From JBKHAJ01 sp964641125 (GTDB taxonomy: Bacteria > Spirochaetota > Spirochaetia > SPDA01 > CAZSGZ01), in assembly GCA_964641125.1 (NCBI GenBank), contig CAZXMO010000046.1, forward strand, positions 1 to 28,738: a stretch of 28,738 nucleotides of DNA, in the 5' to 3' direction. Under the pieces are notes generated by a model. The model was given only the letters and a program-made list of their open reading frames with translations, ran no database searches and was not told the origin of the DNA. Numbering within the stretch: position 1 is the stretch's first letter; each line of letters opens with the position of its first letter. Shown one piece after another: positions 1-7,782 of the stretch. A program made the translations under genes and the position numbers.

Positions 1-1
1 T

Positions 2-19
2 ATTCTGGAACCGGTGTAG
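2..19 (+). CDS. Possible 3' end of an upstream gene
   Basis: One reading frame is open from the window edge to a TAG at 17-19 and ends in Leu-Glu-Pro-Val. The next gene's Shine-Dalgarno sequence begins 12 bases later, which fits a closely spaced operon. Five codons cannot identify a product. A serC-type aminotransferase would be a natural neighbour of serA, but nothing here shows it. Confidence 0.25.
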   Translation: MLEPV

Positions 20-42
20 GGAGCATGGAAAAAGGAGGAATT

Positions 43-1257
43 ATGTCGTTAAAGGTTGTGGCGGCGGACAAGTTTCCGGACCAGGCGGTCCGGAGGATGG
101 AAGAAGAGGGATACGAGGTGATCTACGAGCCCGCGGCGAAGGAGGAAACACTAACCGAGCTGCTCGAGCGGGAGAAACCGGAGGTCCTCATCGTACGCTC
201 CACGAAGGTAACGGGAGAGATGATCCGGGCGGACTCGGAGCTCCATCTGATTATTCGGGCGGGGGCCGGATACAATACCATCGATGTCGATACCGCCTCC
301 GCCTTGAGCGTGTACGTGGCGAACTGCCCCGGAAAGAACGCCGCGGCGGTGGCGGAGCTCACCTTAGGGCTCATTACCGGTATCGACCGGAGGATCCCCG
401 ACAACGTGATCGATCTCCGCCGGGGCCGGTGGAACAAACAGGAGTACTCCAAGGCGGACGGGCTCTATGGGAAGACCTTAGGCATCATCGGAACGGGAAC
501 TATAGGCCGGGAGGTGATTCACCGAGCGAAGGGATTCGGTTTCAAGATTATCGCCTACAGCAGGTCCCTGAACCGGGAAGAGGCCGAGGCGATGGGAATC
601 GGTTTCCGGGCCACTCCCCTCGAGGTCGCGGCGGACGCGGACATCGTAAGCGTGCACCTGGCATCCACTCGCGACACAAAGGGACTTGTCGATAAAGAGT
701 TTTTCTCCTCCATGAAGGAAGAAGCCTACTTCATCAATACCTCCCGGGCGGACATAGTCGACGAGGAGGCCCTCATCGAAGCGGTTGAAGCGAAGGGGAT
801 CCGGGCGGGCCTCGACGTCATGGCGAACGAGCCTTCGGGAAAGAGCGGCGATTTCACAGGCACAATCAAGGACGTTCCGGGTATCTACTGTACCCATCAC
901 ATCGGGGCATCCACGAATCAGGCCCAGAATGCGGTGGCCGACGAGGCTATCACCATCCTGTCGACGTACGCCTCGACGGGAAAGGTGCGTAATTGCGTCA
1001 ATCTATCGGAGAGAACACCGGCGAAGTATCTCCTCTCGGTACGGCATCACAACCGGGTAGGGGTCCTTTCGGACGTACTTCGGATTGTCCGGGAGGCCGA
1101 TATCAATGTGGAAAGCATGGAGAACCTCATATTCAGCGGCGCGGAAGGGGCATGCGCGAACATACAGATCGACGACGCCCTTCCGGAAGAGGCGCTCCAG
1201 AGGCTCAAGGACGAAAACGCGGAGATCTACTCGGTACACGAAGCCCCGATCGAGTAG
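43..1257 (+). CDS. serA: D-3-phosphoglycerate dehydrogenase (SerA)
   Basis: Cytosolic enzyme of the first step of serine synthesis: NAD-dependent oxidation of 3-phosphoglycerate to 3-phosphohydroxypyruvate. The 404-residue protein has the D-2-hydroxyacid dehydrogenase layout: a split substrate domain, a Rossmann NAD site (GTGTIG, about 150-155), and the catalytic trio Arg235 (NTSRADIVDEEAL), Glu263 (ANEP) and His286 (HHIGAST). A C-terminal ACT domain (about 330-404) is typically where serine feeds back. There is no extra substrate-binding (ASB) domain, so it is the short SerA type. ATG 43 was chosen because AAAGGAGG lies at 31-38; the in-frame ATG at 25 lies upstream of that ribosome site. 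The gene ends two bases before the stop of the convergent cyclase-like gene, leaving no room for a terminator. Other D-2-hydroxyacid dehydrogenases are possible, but the ACT domain favours SerA. Confidence 0.9.
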   Translation: MSLKVVAADKFPDQAVRRMEEEGYEVIYEPAAKEETLTELLEREKPEVLIVRSTKVTGEMIRADSELHLIIRAGAGYNTIDVDTASALSVYVANCPGKNAAAVAELTLGLITGIDRRIPDNVIDLRRGRWNKQEYSKADGLYGKTLGIIGTGTIGREVIHRAKGFGFKIIAYSRSLNREEAEAMGIGFRATPLEVAADADIVSVHLASTRDTKGLVDKEFFSSMKEEAYFINTSRADIVDEEALIEAVEAKGIRAGLDVMANEPSGKSGDFTGTIKDVPGIYCTHHIGASTNQAQNAVADEAITILSTYASTGKVRNCVNLSERTPAKYLLSVRHHNRVGVLSDVLRIVREADINVESMENLIFSGAEGACANIQIDDALPEEALQRLKDENAEIYSVHEAPIE

Positions 1258-1259
1258 GC

Positions 1260-2270
1260 TTATCTCTTCGGCGGATACATTCTGTACAGGCCGGTCCCCT
1301 CGAAGGGCTCGCCCTGTACGAACAAATCCTCGATCCCGCCGGGGATGAAGGGGTAGACGGTGTCGGTCAGGTAGAGATTCCCCGGTTTGGTGTAGTGTTT
1401 GGCCAGATGGAAGATGAAATTGACCGTATCGGAGATGATGTCTCCTGTTTTCCCCCGGGCTTTATAAAAGGTGTTCCCGATGTGGAGGGCTATTGTGTAG
1501 GTGATAGGAGAGTTGTACTTGTACAGCTCTATGCTGGTGAGGTCCCTGTTGAGAATAAGGCGGACAGCGGGGAGGAGAGACGGACAGCTTTTCCCGTCGA
1601 AGGGAACGAGGACGAGACCCGCATCGTTCATCCACATCCAAATTCGACCGCCCGCATGGGCGAAGACGTTTTCTACGTGATCGTGGAAGATCTTCTGCAC
1701 CGCGTTGATGTGGCCCTCTCCAGCCTTCTTCCGCCAGTCCTCCATCATGTCGAGACGGACATAGATGATGGAGAATGTGTACTCCACTCCGCTCTGTATT
1801 CCCTTCCACCCGCAATCGACGGTTTTCCAGCCCGGAGGGACCGCGGGAGCCTCCCCCCCGCGGTATTTATCCGAGCCGGTACCGCTCTTCCCGTCTTCGA
1901 GGTTCGGCTTGAAGGCAAAAATATTTTTGATCCTCTTCGTACCGATTCCGCTCCTCAAGGCCTGTTTGTTTAGGTAATCGGCGATCCCCTGATGAAAGAG
2001 CTCGGCGACATCGGCAATATTGCCGTCAGGATCGAGGATACCTAACCGGATATTCGGATGGCTCCGCTGAAGAGACTTGAGCTGCTGCCTCCACCCGCCT
2101 TCCTCCGCCGTAGAGATATCGATATACAAGATGCAGGGGGGCGGTGAGTCGGACAAGAAGCCGGAAAGCTCGCCGGGTTTCAGGAATGTGCACTCGACGC
2201 TGCGGGCACGCTTGAGGGCGGCGAAATATTTTTTCACCGCCGGTTTTTCGGTACAGACATAGACCTTCAT
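1260..2270 (-). CDS. Receiver-like protein with degenerate class III cyclase domain
   Basis: This 336-residue soluble protein has two parts. Residues 1-115 resemble a response-regulator receiver: Asp51 follows a hydrophobic strand (CILYIDIS), and a later G(I)xDYLNK segment resembles the end of that fold. Residues 160-335 resemble a class III adenylyl/guanylyl cyclase domain and align with the upstream neighbour (GGRIWMWMNDAGLV against NGRIWNWEGDGGLV). The first metal-binding Asp is replaced by Arg172 (YVRLDMM). The second is kept as Asp216. The late motif SDTVNFIFHL (280-289) keeps the Asn284 of the usual DTVNxxxR, but His288 stands in for Arg. Alone it is probably inactive. Its start overlaps the neighbour's stop (ATGA), so the two are translationally coupled. 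Inferred role: regulatory or heterodimer partner of that cyclase. Confidence 0.7.
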   Translation of the reverse strand: MKVYVCTEKPAVKKYFAALKRARSVECTFLKPGELSGFLSDSPPPCILYIDISTAEEGGWRQQLKSLQRSHPNIRLGILDPDGNIADVAELFHQGIADYLNKQALRSGIGTKRIKNIFAFKPNLEDGKSGTGSDKYRGGEAPAVPPGWKTVDCGWKGIQSGVEYTFSIIYVRLDMMEDWRKKAGEGHINAVQKIFHDHVENVFAHAGGRIWMWMNDAGLVLVPFDGKSCPSLLPAVRLILNRDLTSIELYKYNSPITYTIALHIGNTFYKARGKTGDIISDTVNFIFHLAKHYTKPGNLYLTDTVYPFIPGGIEDLFVQGEPFEGTGLYRMYPPKR

Positions 2271-3193
2271 CTCTTGGCTAACTCCAGCTGATACGTGAAG
2301 GGCCCGTTCTTACCGTTCCCTAAGGATTTAAACTTCTGGGAGATGATTTCTTCGAGCATCACCTTGATGACCACGCTTATTGTAACCCCATCCGAGGGAG
2401 ATTTTCGTTCGAGCTCGAGGGTCTCCAATATAGTCTGGACCCTTTCCAAGTTCTCCAGGGTATTATTGTACTCACAAGGGCCGGCGTGTACCCCGATACG
2501 GATGGACAGGGGCTCGTCCATGGCGCATCTGGTACGGTTATAGAGATACATCTCGTGGATTATCTCGATTGCGCTTACCGCGGCCGACATGTGCTTGTTG
2601 CCGAAAAAGAAAGCGACAAGCCCTCCGTCGCCTTCCCAATTCCAGATTCGCCCGTTTCGGCGGATAATCGTATTCTGGATAATTTCTTTAAGGTCGGCGT
2701 AGGCCCGGTGAACGACCGGCTCACTGTAGGTGCGCACAAGCCGTGTGTTCCCTACGATATCCACCGACAGAAAGGCGAGGGTGTACTCCTTTCCTTCATC
2801 CAAAATTCCCCAGTTGCGGGTCTGCCGGACCTTCGGATCTTCGACGAACACCTTGTTTACCGAATCGTAGATGAGCCCCAGATCAAAAGTCTCCTTGATA
2901 ATCTCCCTGAGATAAGCGACGGGATACTTCCGTCCCATGATTCCTTCTTCCTGGGCACGGATCAGGAGGGTCAGGAAATTGGGGAACTCTTCCCCCCCTA
3001 GGACATCGGAAACGATCTGCCCCGCCACCTCCATGTTGGGTATGGAGAGGCTTTCCGGATATCCGGTGCGGGCGTGGATGTCGTAGTTAGGGAAGATCTC
3101 CCGGATGAGGTGAATCATGACCCGCGGCTCCATGGATTCGCTCAGAGCTCGAACACAGAGGTTACGAATTCGATTAGGAACATTTATCTGCAT
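2267..3193 (-). CDS. Class III adenylyl/guanylyl cyclase-like protein
   Basis: A 308-residue soluble protein. Residues 1-125 form a helix-rich N-terminal region I do not recognise. Residues 135-305 form a class III nucleotide cyclase domain with both metal-binding aspartates: Asp145 in FLSVDIVGNTRL and Asp189 in NWEGDGGLVAFF. The C-terminal half is divergent. Where catalytic homodimers carry DTVNxxxR there is only NNTLENLERV, so the transition-state Asn/Arg pair is unclear. It is first in a two-gene operon with the degenerate cyclase gene. No Shine-Dalgarno sequence precedes ATG 3193, and a -10-like CACAAT ends 10 bases before it. The likely product is cAMP or another cyclic nucleotide, but nucleotide specificity cannot be read here. 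A purely regulatory, inactive role is the alternative. Confidence 0.8.
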   Translation of the reverse strand: MQINVPNRIRNLCVRALSESMEPRVMIHLIREIFPNYDIHARTGYPESLSIPNMEVAGQIVSDVLGGEEFPNFLTLLIRAQEEGIMGRKYPVAYLREIIKETFDLGLIYDSVNKVFVEDPKVRQTRNWGILDEGKEYTLAFLSVDIVGNTRLVRTYSEPVVHRAYADLKEIIQNTIIRRNGRIWNWEGDGGLVAFFFGNKHMSAAVSAIEIIHEMYLYNRTRCAMDEPLSIRIGVHAGPCEYNNTLENLERVQTILETLELERKSPSDGVTISVVIKVMLEEIISQKFKSLGNGKNGPFTYQLELAKR

Positions 3194-3203
3194 AAGTTAC
3201 TAC

Positions 3204-3253
3204 ATTGTGGTAAATTATGACCTATTGATCAAGAGGGGTAAACCGCACATACT
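3204..3253. promoter_or_regulatory. Back-to-back divergent promoters with overlapping -35 boxes
   Basis: The palindrome TTGATCAA (3225-3232) offers a TTGATC -35 hexamer to each strand. On the plus strand it is followed after exactly 17 bases by CATACT (3248-3253), ahead of the DUF39 gene. On the minus strand it is followed after 17 bases by CACAAT (plus 3204-3209), ahead of the cyclase gene. Each -10 matches the sigma70 consensus at four of six positions. This is a pattern match only. Confidence 0.4.
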
Positions 3254-3263
3254 ATCGGAGCAT

Positions 3264-4454
3264 ATGAAAAGCTATGAAGAGATAAACAAAAAGATCGAAT
3301 CGAAAAAGGCCTTCGTCCTCACCGCGGAGGAGGTCATAGATTACGTCGAAGAAAAAGGACTCGATGCCGCCGCCGAGGATGTGGACGTGGTTACCACCGC
3401 CACTTTCGGACCGATGTGTTCCTCCGGGTGCTTTCTCAACTTCGGGCACAGCAAGCCCAAGATACGAATGACCGAGGCCTGGATCGACGATGTCCGGGTA
3501 TACACCGGGATCGCCGCGGTGGATGTCTACCTCGGGGCTACCGAGCTCAGGCAGAACGATCCCGCCAACATGTACTACCCGGGGGACTTCCGTTACGGCG
3601 GAGGATACGTCATCGAGCGCCTCATCAGGGGGGAGGAGCTCCAGCTCTTTGCCCTCAGTTACGGGACCGACGACTACCCCAGGAGAGAAATCCGCACCTA
3701 CTTCACCATCGATGATCTCAATCAGGCGATTATGGTCAATCCCCGTAACTGCTACCAAAACTACAACGCGGCTGTAAACCGCTCCGATAAGCCGATCTAT
3801 ACCTATTTAGGGCTCCTCAAACCCGACATGAAGAACCTCACCTACTGCTCGGCGGGTCAGCTCTCACCGCTCCTGAACGATCCCTATTACCGGACGATCG
3901 GGATAGGGACGAGGGTATGGCTCGCCGGGGCCCAGGGGCATGTCTACGCCGAGGGGACCCAGCACGCCTCCCGCTGCGAACGGACCGAGGGGGGTGTGCC
4001 GACCGAGGGGGCGGGGACCCTTGCCTTGACCGGCGATATGAAGCGGATGAACCCCGATTTCGTCCGGGGGGTGAGCTTCAAGGGATACGGCGTGAGCATG
4101 GCCTTAGGGGTGGGAATACCTATCCCCATCCTGGACAGGGAAGTCCTCAAGGCGACCACCGTCCGGGACCGGGACATCTACGCACCGGTCATCGACTACT
4201 CCCGCGACTACCCCGAGAAGACGGGAAACGTCCTTGCCCATATCAGCTACGAGGATCTCAAATCGGGGGAGGTGACCATCGAAGGCAGGCGGGTGGAGGT
4301 CGGCTCGTTGAGCTCCTATTCCCGGAGCAGGGAAATCGCCGCGATCCTCAAGGAGGAGATCGAGGGGGGAGAGTTCCTCGTGTCCCCTCCCCTCGCCCCG
4401 CTTCCGGCGGACAGTGCGATGAAGCCGTTAGTGATAAAGGAACCGCAGACATGA
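3264..4454 (+). CDS. DUF39 protein, probable L-aspartate semialdehyde sulfurtransferase
   Basis: A 396-residue COG1900/DUF39 protein. In Methanosarcina acetivorans the homologue (MA1821) is required, with a NIL-ferredoxin partner, to make homocysteine from aspartate semialdehyde and sulfide, bypassing O-acyl-homoserine. Visible hallmarks are a Cys pair in GPMCSSGCFLNFG (Cys52, Cys56), Cys163 in RNCYQNYNAA, and a glycine-rich segment HASRCERTEGGVPTEGAG; cysteines of this kind are expected to carry sulfur. It lacks the C-terminal CBS pair of the archaeal protein. ATG 3264 was chosen because family similarity starts there; the ORF's upstream extension to 3117 runs back into the divergent cyclase gene. 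GGAG at 3257 is the only ribosome site and is close. The stop overlaps the next start (ATGA). Family call is firm; enzymatic role follows from the family and gene context. Confidence 0.85.
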   Translation: MKSYEEINKKIESKKAFVLTAEEVIDYVEEKGLDAAAEDVDVVTTATFGPMCSSGCFLNFGHSKPKIRMTEAWIDDVRVYTGIAAVDVYLGATELRQNDPANMYYPGDFRYGGGYVIERLIRGEELQLFALSYGTDDYPRREIRTYFTIDDLNQAIMVNPRNCYQNYNAAVNRSDKPIYTYLGLLKPDMKNLTYCSAGQLSPLLNDPYYRTIGIGTRVWLAGAQGHVYAEGTQHASRCERTEGGVPTEGAGTLALTGDMKRMNPDFVRGVSFKGYGVSMALGVGIPIPILDREVLKATTVRDRDIYAPVIDYSRDYPEKTGNVLAHISYEDLKSGEVTIEGRRVEVGSLSSYSRSREIAAILKEEIEGGEFLVSPPLAPLPADSAMKPLVIKEPQT

Positions 4455-4861
4455 TAACCAAGAAACTCCTGTTGTCCTTCCCCCGGTGCGAGACCGAAAA
4501 GCCCATAGTCTATCACCTGGTCAAGGACTACGATTTGATAGTGAATATATTCCGGGCTAAGGTTACCCCCGACGAGCAGGGGTACCTGGTCTTGGACATC
4601 ACCGGTGATGTCGAGAATATCGAAAGAGCCATGGGATACGTGGAGACGTTCAACGTCACCGTCGAGGAGGCGGACCGGGGAATACGGTGGGACGAAGAGG
4701 TGTGCGTTCAATGCGGTAACTGTTTGACCCACTGCCCCGCCGAGGCGATCCGCGTCGTCGATCCCGACACCCGGCAGATCGGTTTCGACGGTGCGAAGTG
4801 CATCGAATGTCTCAACTGCATCGAAAACTGCCCCTACGGGGCCTGCTCCGCCCTCTTCTAA
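4451..4861 (+). CDS. NIL domain / 2[4Fe-4S] ferredoxin, homocysteine pathway partner
   Basis: A 136-residue cytosolic protein. Residues 1-75 form the small ACT-like NIL domain, also found on methionine ABC ATPases. Residues 80-136 form a bacterial-type ferredoxin with two CxxCxxCxxxCP motifs (Cys85/88/91/95 and Cys117/120/123/127), enough for two [4Fe-4S] clusters. This is the architecture of MA1822, the partner of MA1821 in methanogen homocysteine synthesis. It probably supplies electrons or helps deliver sulfur to the DUF39 enzyme. ATG 4451 overlaps the DUF39 stop by four bases. The same frame stays open far upstream, inside the DUF39 gene, but that stretch is a shadow. Cys13 and Cys132 are extra and have no evident cluster role. 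Confidence 0.88.
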   Translation: MITKKLLLSFPRCETEKPIVYHLVKDYDLIVNIFRAKVTPDEQGYLVLDITGDVENIERAMGYVETFNVTVEEADRGIRWDEEVCVQCGNCLTHCPAEAIRVVDPDTRQIGFDGAKCIECLNCIENCPYGACSALF

Positions 4862-4864
4862 GGG

Positions 4865-5641
4865 ATGTACCGGTTCTCGACCTTTCGGCATAAGGAGGCT
4901 CGTTACAGGATCTCCTCGGACCGGGAAGAGATCTGTACATACGGTATCCGGCAGGCCCGCCGGGAGATCGAAGAATACATCCGAATTTGTCCCGAATTCC
5001 AAACCGCCCTCGAACCGCTCCCGCCTCTCAGTTTTGAAGATATGAGCCGGACTCCGCCTTTAGTCCGCCGAATGATCCACGCCTCCGAGCTGACCGGGAC
5101 GGGCCCCATGGCCGCGGTAGCGGGAGCGATTGCCGAGGCAGCCGGAGAGAAAGCTCGAGCGGCGGGGGCCGAATTGATAGTCATCGAGAACGGGGGGGAT
5201 ATCTACCTCGGAAGGCTCGGCCCGGGGTCCTCGGAGGATTCTTCGATAACGGTGGGTCTCTACACGGGACCGGATTCACCCCTGACCGGACGGATCGCCT
5301 TGAAGATTACCGCATCCATGCTTCCGGCGGGGCTGTGCTCATCCTCCTCCCTCATGGGACACAGCTCGAGCTTCGGACTGTGCGATCTGGCCACCGTATA
5401 CGCCGACGACACCGCCGTGGCGGACGCCTGCGCTACCCTCGCCTGTAACCTCATACGTTTTGAGGCTGATATGAAAGAGGCGATGGACCGTATTACAGCA
5501 ATCGAGGGGGTTCGGGGAATCCTGTGCGTCCTGGGAGACAAGCTCGGCATGGCGGGGGTTATGCCCGAGCTGACCCCCGCTAAGGGCGGCGATATCGTCG
5601 CTAAAGTGACCCGGCACGAGCGAAGCGGCTTCCGCGGCTAG
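4865..5641 (+). CDS. UPF0280 family protein (COG2122, ApbE-like)
   Basis: A 258-residue protein of the UPF0280/COG2122 family, whose fold is related to the FMN transferase ApbE. Typical segments are TGTGPMAAVAGAIAE (about 78-92) and ENGGDIYLG (about 109-117), plus a Gly/Ser-rich stretch near ASMLPAGLCSSSS. The M. acetivorans homologue MA1715 was linked genetically to the same sulfide-to-homocysteine route, and its position three bases after the ferredoxin gene supports that here. Its chemistry is not established, so no reaction is assigned. There is no signal peptide. The stop codon overlaps the stop of the convergent unknown gene in the palindrome CTAG (5638-5641). Confidence 0.85.
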   Translation: MYRFSTFRHKEARYRISSDREEICTYGIRQARREIEEYIRICPEFQTALEPLPPLSFEDMSRTPPLVRRMIHASELTGTGPMAAVAGAIAEAAGEKARAAGAELIVIENGGDIYLGRLGPGSSEDSSITVGLYTGPDSPLTGRIALKITASMLPAGLCSSSSLMGHSSSFGLCDLATVYADDTAVADACATLACNLIRFEADMKEAMDRITAIEGVRGILCVLGDKLGMAGVMPELTPAKGGDIVAKVTRHERSGFRG

Positions 5642-6081
5642 ATGGTCACGATCTTGTTCGGCTCGATCTCATCGACGAAGATCTGATCGTACCGTCCCGA
5701 ATCCTCGGCCCGGTGCTGTCCCGGGAAATACTTTTCCGAAAAGTAGAAGAGGACATCCGACAGATCGGTAAAGGACTCGCTCAAGACGTACCGGTAATAG
5801 CAGGTCCGGTTCTCGAGCAGGTCTTTCCACCGCTCGTCCTCTATAAGCTCGGTATCGGTTACCTTTCGGAGTTCGGATCTGAGCCCGCCGAGCCATACCT
5901 TCGAAACGTAGAACCGGATGAGTTTCCGGTAATTGTCCTCGAAATAGAGCTCGTATATTCCCGCCATGGCGGGAACCCGCTTGATAATTGTATACTTATC
6001 GACCTTCTCCAGGGGAGACCAGCGGACGGTGTAGTAGGCGTTCCCGTCATCGGTCCGTTTCGTGAGCACGGGAGGTGTCAT
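5638..6081 (-). CDS. Conserved-looking protein of unknown function (147 aa)
   Basis: I do not recognise this family. The protein is soluble, acidic and rich in aromatic and charged residues, with no signal peptide or membrane segment. Notable segments are YTVRWSPLEKVDKYTIIKRVPAMAGIYELYF, suggesting a small beta-rich fold, and a YFSEKYFPG segment near the C-terminus. High third-position GC and a clean ORF that closes exactly against its neighbour support a real gene. No Shine-Dalgarno sequence precedes ATG 6081, and a TAGAAT box ends six bases before it, which suggests a leaderless message. Confidence 0.7.
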   Translation of the reverse strand: MTPPVLTKRTDDGNAYYTVRWSPLEKVDKYTIIKRVPAMAGIYELYFEDNYRKLIRFYVSKVWLGGLRSELRKVTDTELIEDERWKDLLENRTCYYRYVLSESFTDLSDVLFYFSEKYFPGQHRAEDSGRYDQIFVDEIEPNKIVTI

Positions 6082-6087
6082 GTGCGT

Positions 6088-6117
6088 ATTCTACCGTGTA
6101 AAGCCCGGTTGGGACAA
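6088..6117 (-). promoter_or_regulatory. Putative leaderless promoter of the 147-aa gene
   Basis: On the minus strand TTGTCC (plus 6112-6117) and TAGAAT (plus 6088-6093) are 18 bases apart. TAGAAT matches the -10 consensus at five of six positions. Only six bases separate it from the ATG at 6081, so transcription would start at or next to the start codon. Confidence 0.4.
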
Positions 6118-6173
6118 CCCGATAACCGGCGGCATATCCGGTGGCCCGGTTTTCATTCGGCTTCAACCGTGAT

Positions 6174-7766
6174 ATGTTGGGAAGCGTGAAAAAGACAACT
6201 CGAACAGTTTTCGTCATTCTAGGATTTCTTATCATCACTTCGATCCCGGCCGGGGCCCTCGATTTCGATCCGCGGCAGTACCTCGAGTCGGGGGACTTGA
6301 ACTATACCATCGAAGTCAGCTTCACCGGGTTCGACCGGTACGAAGTTTCCGAAATTCCCGAAGAAATACAGTCCAGGAGGGAGGCGATAGAAGAAAATCC
6401 GGGGAATCCCGAGATATTCGTGGAATACGTCGAATTTTTGGCCGACACCCCCTTCACCGATCGGACGAAAGCGACGGCGGAGAACGCAATGCCCACCTTT
6501 TTGGCTCTCCACGCGCAGGAGGGATCGATTCAAACGGCGGATTGGCTCTTGAGCATCGCCAACGCGGCGGGAAGCGAGGAACGCCTCAATCAGGCCTATA
6601 ATGGAGTCTTAGACATCCTCGCCTCCCGCGAGGCTCCTCCCGAGATTGTGGTAAAGGTGATGAAGAACCGGGAGGCTGCAGGGCAGCCGGGGACCGCCCT
6701 CTCTATCGGTGAAGACTACCTTACCGACTATCCCGAAAGCGCGGAGCTCCACTTCAGGACCTTTCTCTTGACCACAAGACGGAGTATCTACGAAGTGGTT
6801 CCCCGGCAGATTCGCAATACCGCCCAAAGCGTCTTAGGGGGCGGAAACCCGAGCGGCGCGGACATGGAGAGATTCTACAAAAACTACTTTTCCGGGCTTT
6901 GGGACTCCCTGCGTATCGATCTTCTCGAACGGGCGGTAAGGCTGGAGCCCGAAAATTATCAGTACACCATGACGAATACAGGATTCAGGGCCCTCGTCCG
7001 GTGGCTCTCCCTGATCCAATCGATAGCGGTACTCAATCCGGCCGGAGAGATAGCGATCCGGGAGATCTTTCATAACTCCGACGCCGCGAGTATTCTCGCC
7101 GCTAAATCGAGTCTCGAAACGGCCCTTCTCAGACGGCCCGATCCGGACATCCAGGTATTCCTCGCCGCGGCGATGCACTACGCCACCACCGGTTTCCACG
7201 ATCAGGCGGTCCGTTATGCACAAGAGGCCCGGGACACCCGGCCGGAGCGTCCCGAGGGATACGATGCCCTCGTTTTCCTGGAGCTTATCGGAAACCTCGG
7301 GAGTGAGACCCTTTCCGAAAGCTTGAGAAACCGGATTACCGCCATCCTCCTCGATAAGATAGAAAGGGTCGGTGAAAATCCCTACGATTATTTCGCCCTG
7401 TCGGGGCTCGAAACCCGTAATTACCTCGATTCGATCGATTCGGGTCCCGAATCCGAATTGCGGGATATCCGGAACCGGATCCGCTACTACGCCCAAAAAT
7501 CAGTCGATCTCCAGCGAAGCCCCTACGGACTCATCAGCCTAGGCAACGCGGAGCTCTTCGGCGGAAACACCCGCCGAGCGGAAGAGCTGTACGCCGAAGC
7601 GGTCGAGCTCGGCGGCGGCGGGGCAAAATCGCTGGGCCTGACCAATCAGGCGATAGCGGCGCTCCTCGAGGAGGAGGAAAATCGAGCACGAAACCTGCTC
7701 CGGCGAGCCCTCGAACAGGACCCGGGGAACACCACCGCCGAAGAGCTCCTCGGAAAATTGGAATAA
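6174..7766 (+). CDS. Exported TPR-repeat protein
   Basis: A 530-residue protein with an N-terminal signal peptide: basic KKTTR, then a hydrophobic core VFVILGFLIITSIPAGA, with likely cleavage before LDFD. The rest is helical, with several tetratricopeptide-like repeats. The clearest are near the C-terminus (SLGNAELFGGNTRRAEELYAEAVELG and NQAIAALLEEEENRARNLLRRALEQDPGN). It probably acts as a periplasmic or envelope scaffold; no enzymatic motif is seen. The start is uncertain. ATG 6174 gives a normal signal peptide, GTG 6186 (after a weak GGGAAG) is a close alternative, and the in-frame GTG 6141 has no support. The gene stands alone and is followed after 16 bases by the stop of a convergent gene. 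Confidence 0.75.
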   Translation: MLGSVKKTTRTVFVILGFLIITSIPAGALDFDPRQYLESGDLNYTIEVSFTGFDRYEVSEIPEEIQSRREAIEENPGNPEIFVEYVEFLADTPFTDRTKATAENAMPTFLALHAQEGSIQTADWLLSIANAAGSEERLNQAYNGVLDILASREAPPEIVVKVMKNREAAGQPGTALSIGEDYLTDYPESAELHFRTFLLTTRRSIYEVVPRQIRNTAQSVLGGGNPSGADMERFYKNYFSGLWDSLRIDLLERAVRLEPENYQYTMTNTGFRALVRWLSLIQSIAVLNPAGEIAIREIFHNSDAASILAAKSSLETALLRRPDPDIQVFLAAAMHYATTGFHDQAVRYAQEARDTRPERPEGYDALVFLELIGNLGSETLSESLRNRITAILLDKIERVGENPYDYFALSGLETRNYLDSIDSGPESELRDIRNRIRYYAQKSVDLQRSPYGLISLGNAELFGGNTRRAEELYAEAVELGGGGAKSLGLTNQAIAALLEEEENRARNLLRRALEQDPGNTTAEELLGKLE

Positions 7767-7782
7767 AATGAATTGAGTAAAA

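Noticed and set aside
993..1973. 326-codon plus-strand ORF across the serA/cyclase junction
   Set aside because: It runs opposite to the cyclase-like gene and out of frame with serA, both of which have clear family motifs. Its product shows no domain.
3117..3263. N-terminal extension of the DUF39 gene
   Set aside because: It overlaps the divergent cyclase gene and its promoter, and family similarity begins at Met 3264.
3917..4450. Long upstream extension of the ferredoxin frame
   Set aside because: It is a shadow within the DUF39 gene. The true start overlaps the DUF39 stop as ATGA.
6141..6173. GTG start extending the TPR protein
   Set aside because: It has no ribosome site and would bury the signal peptide behind extra residues.
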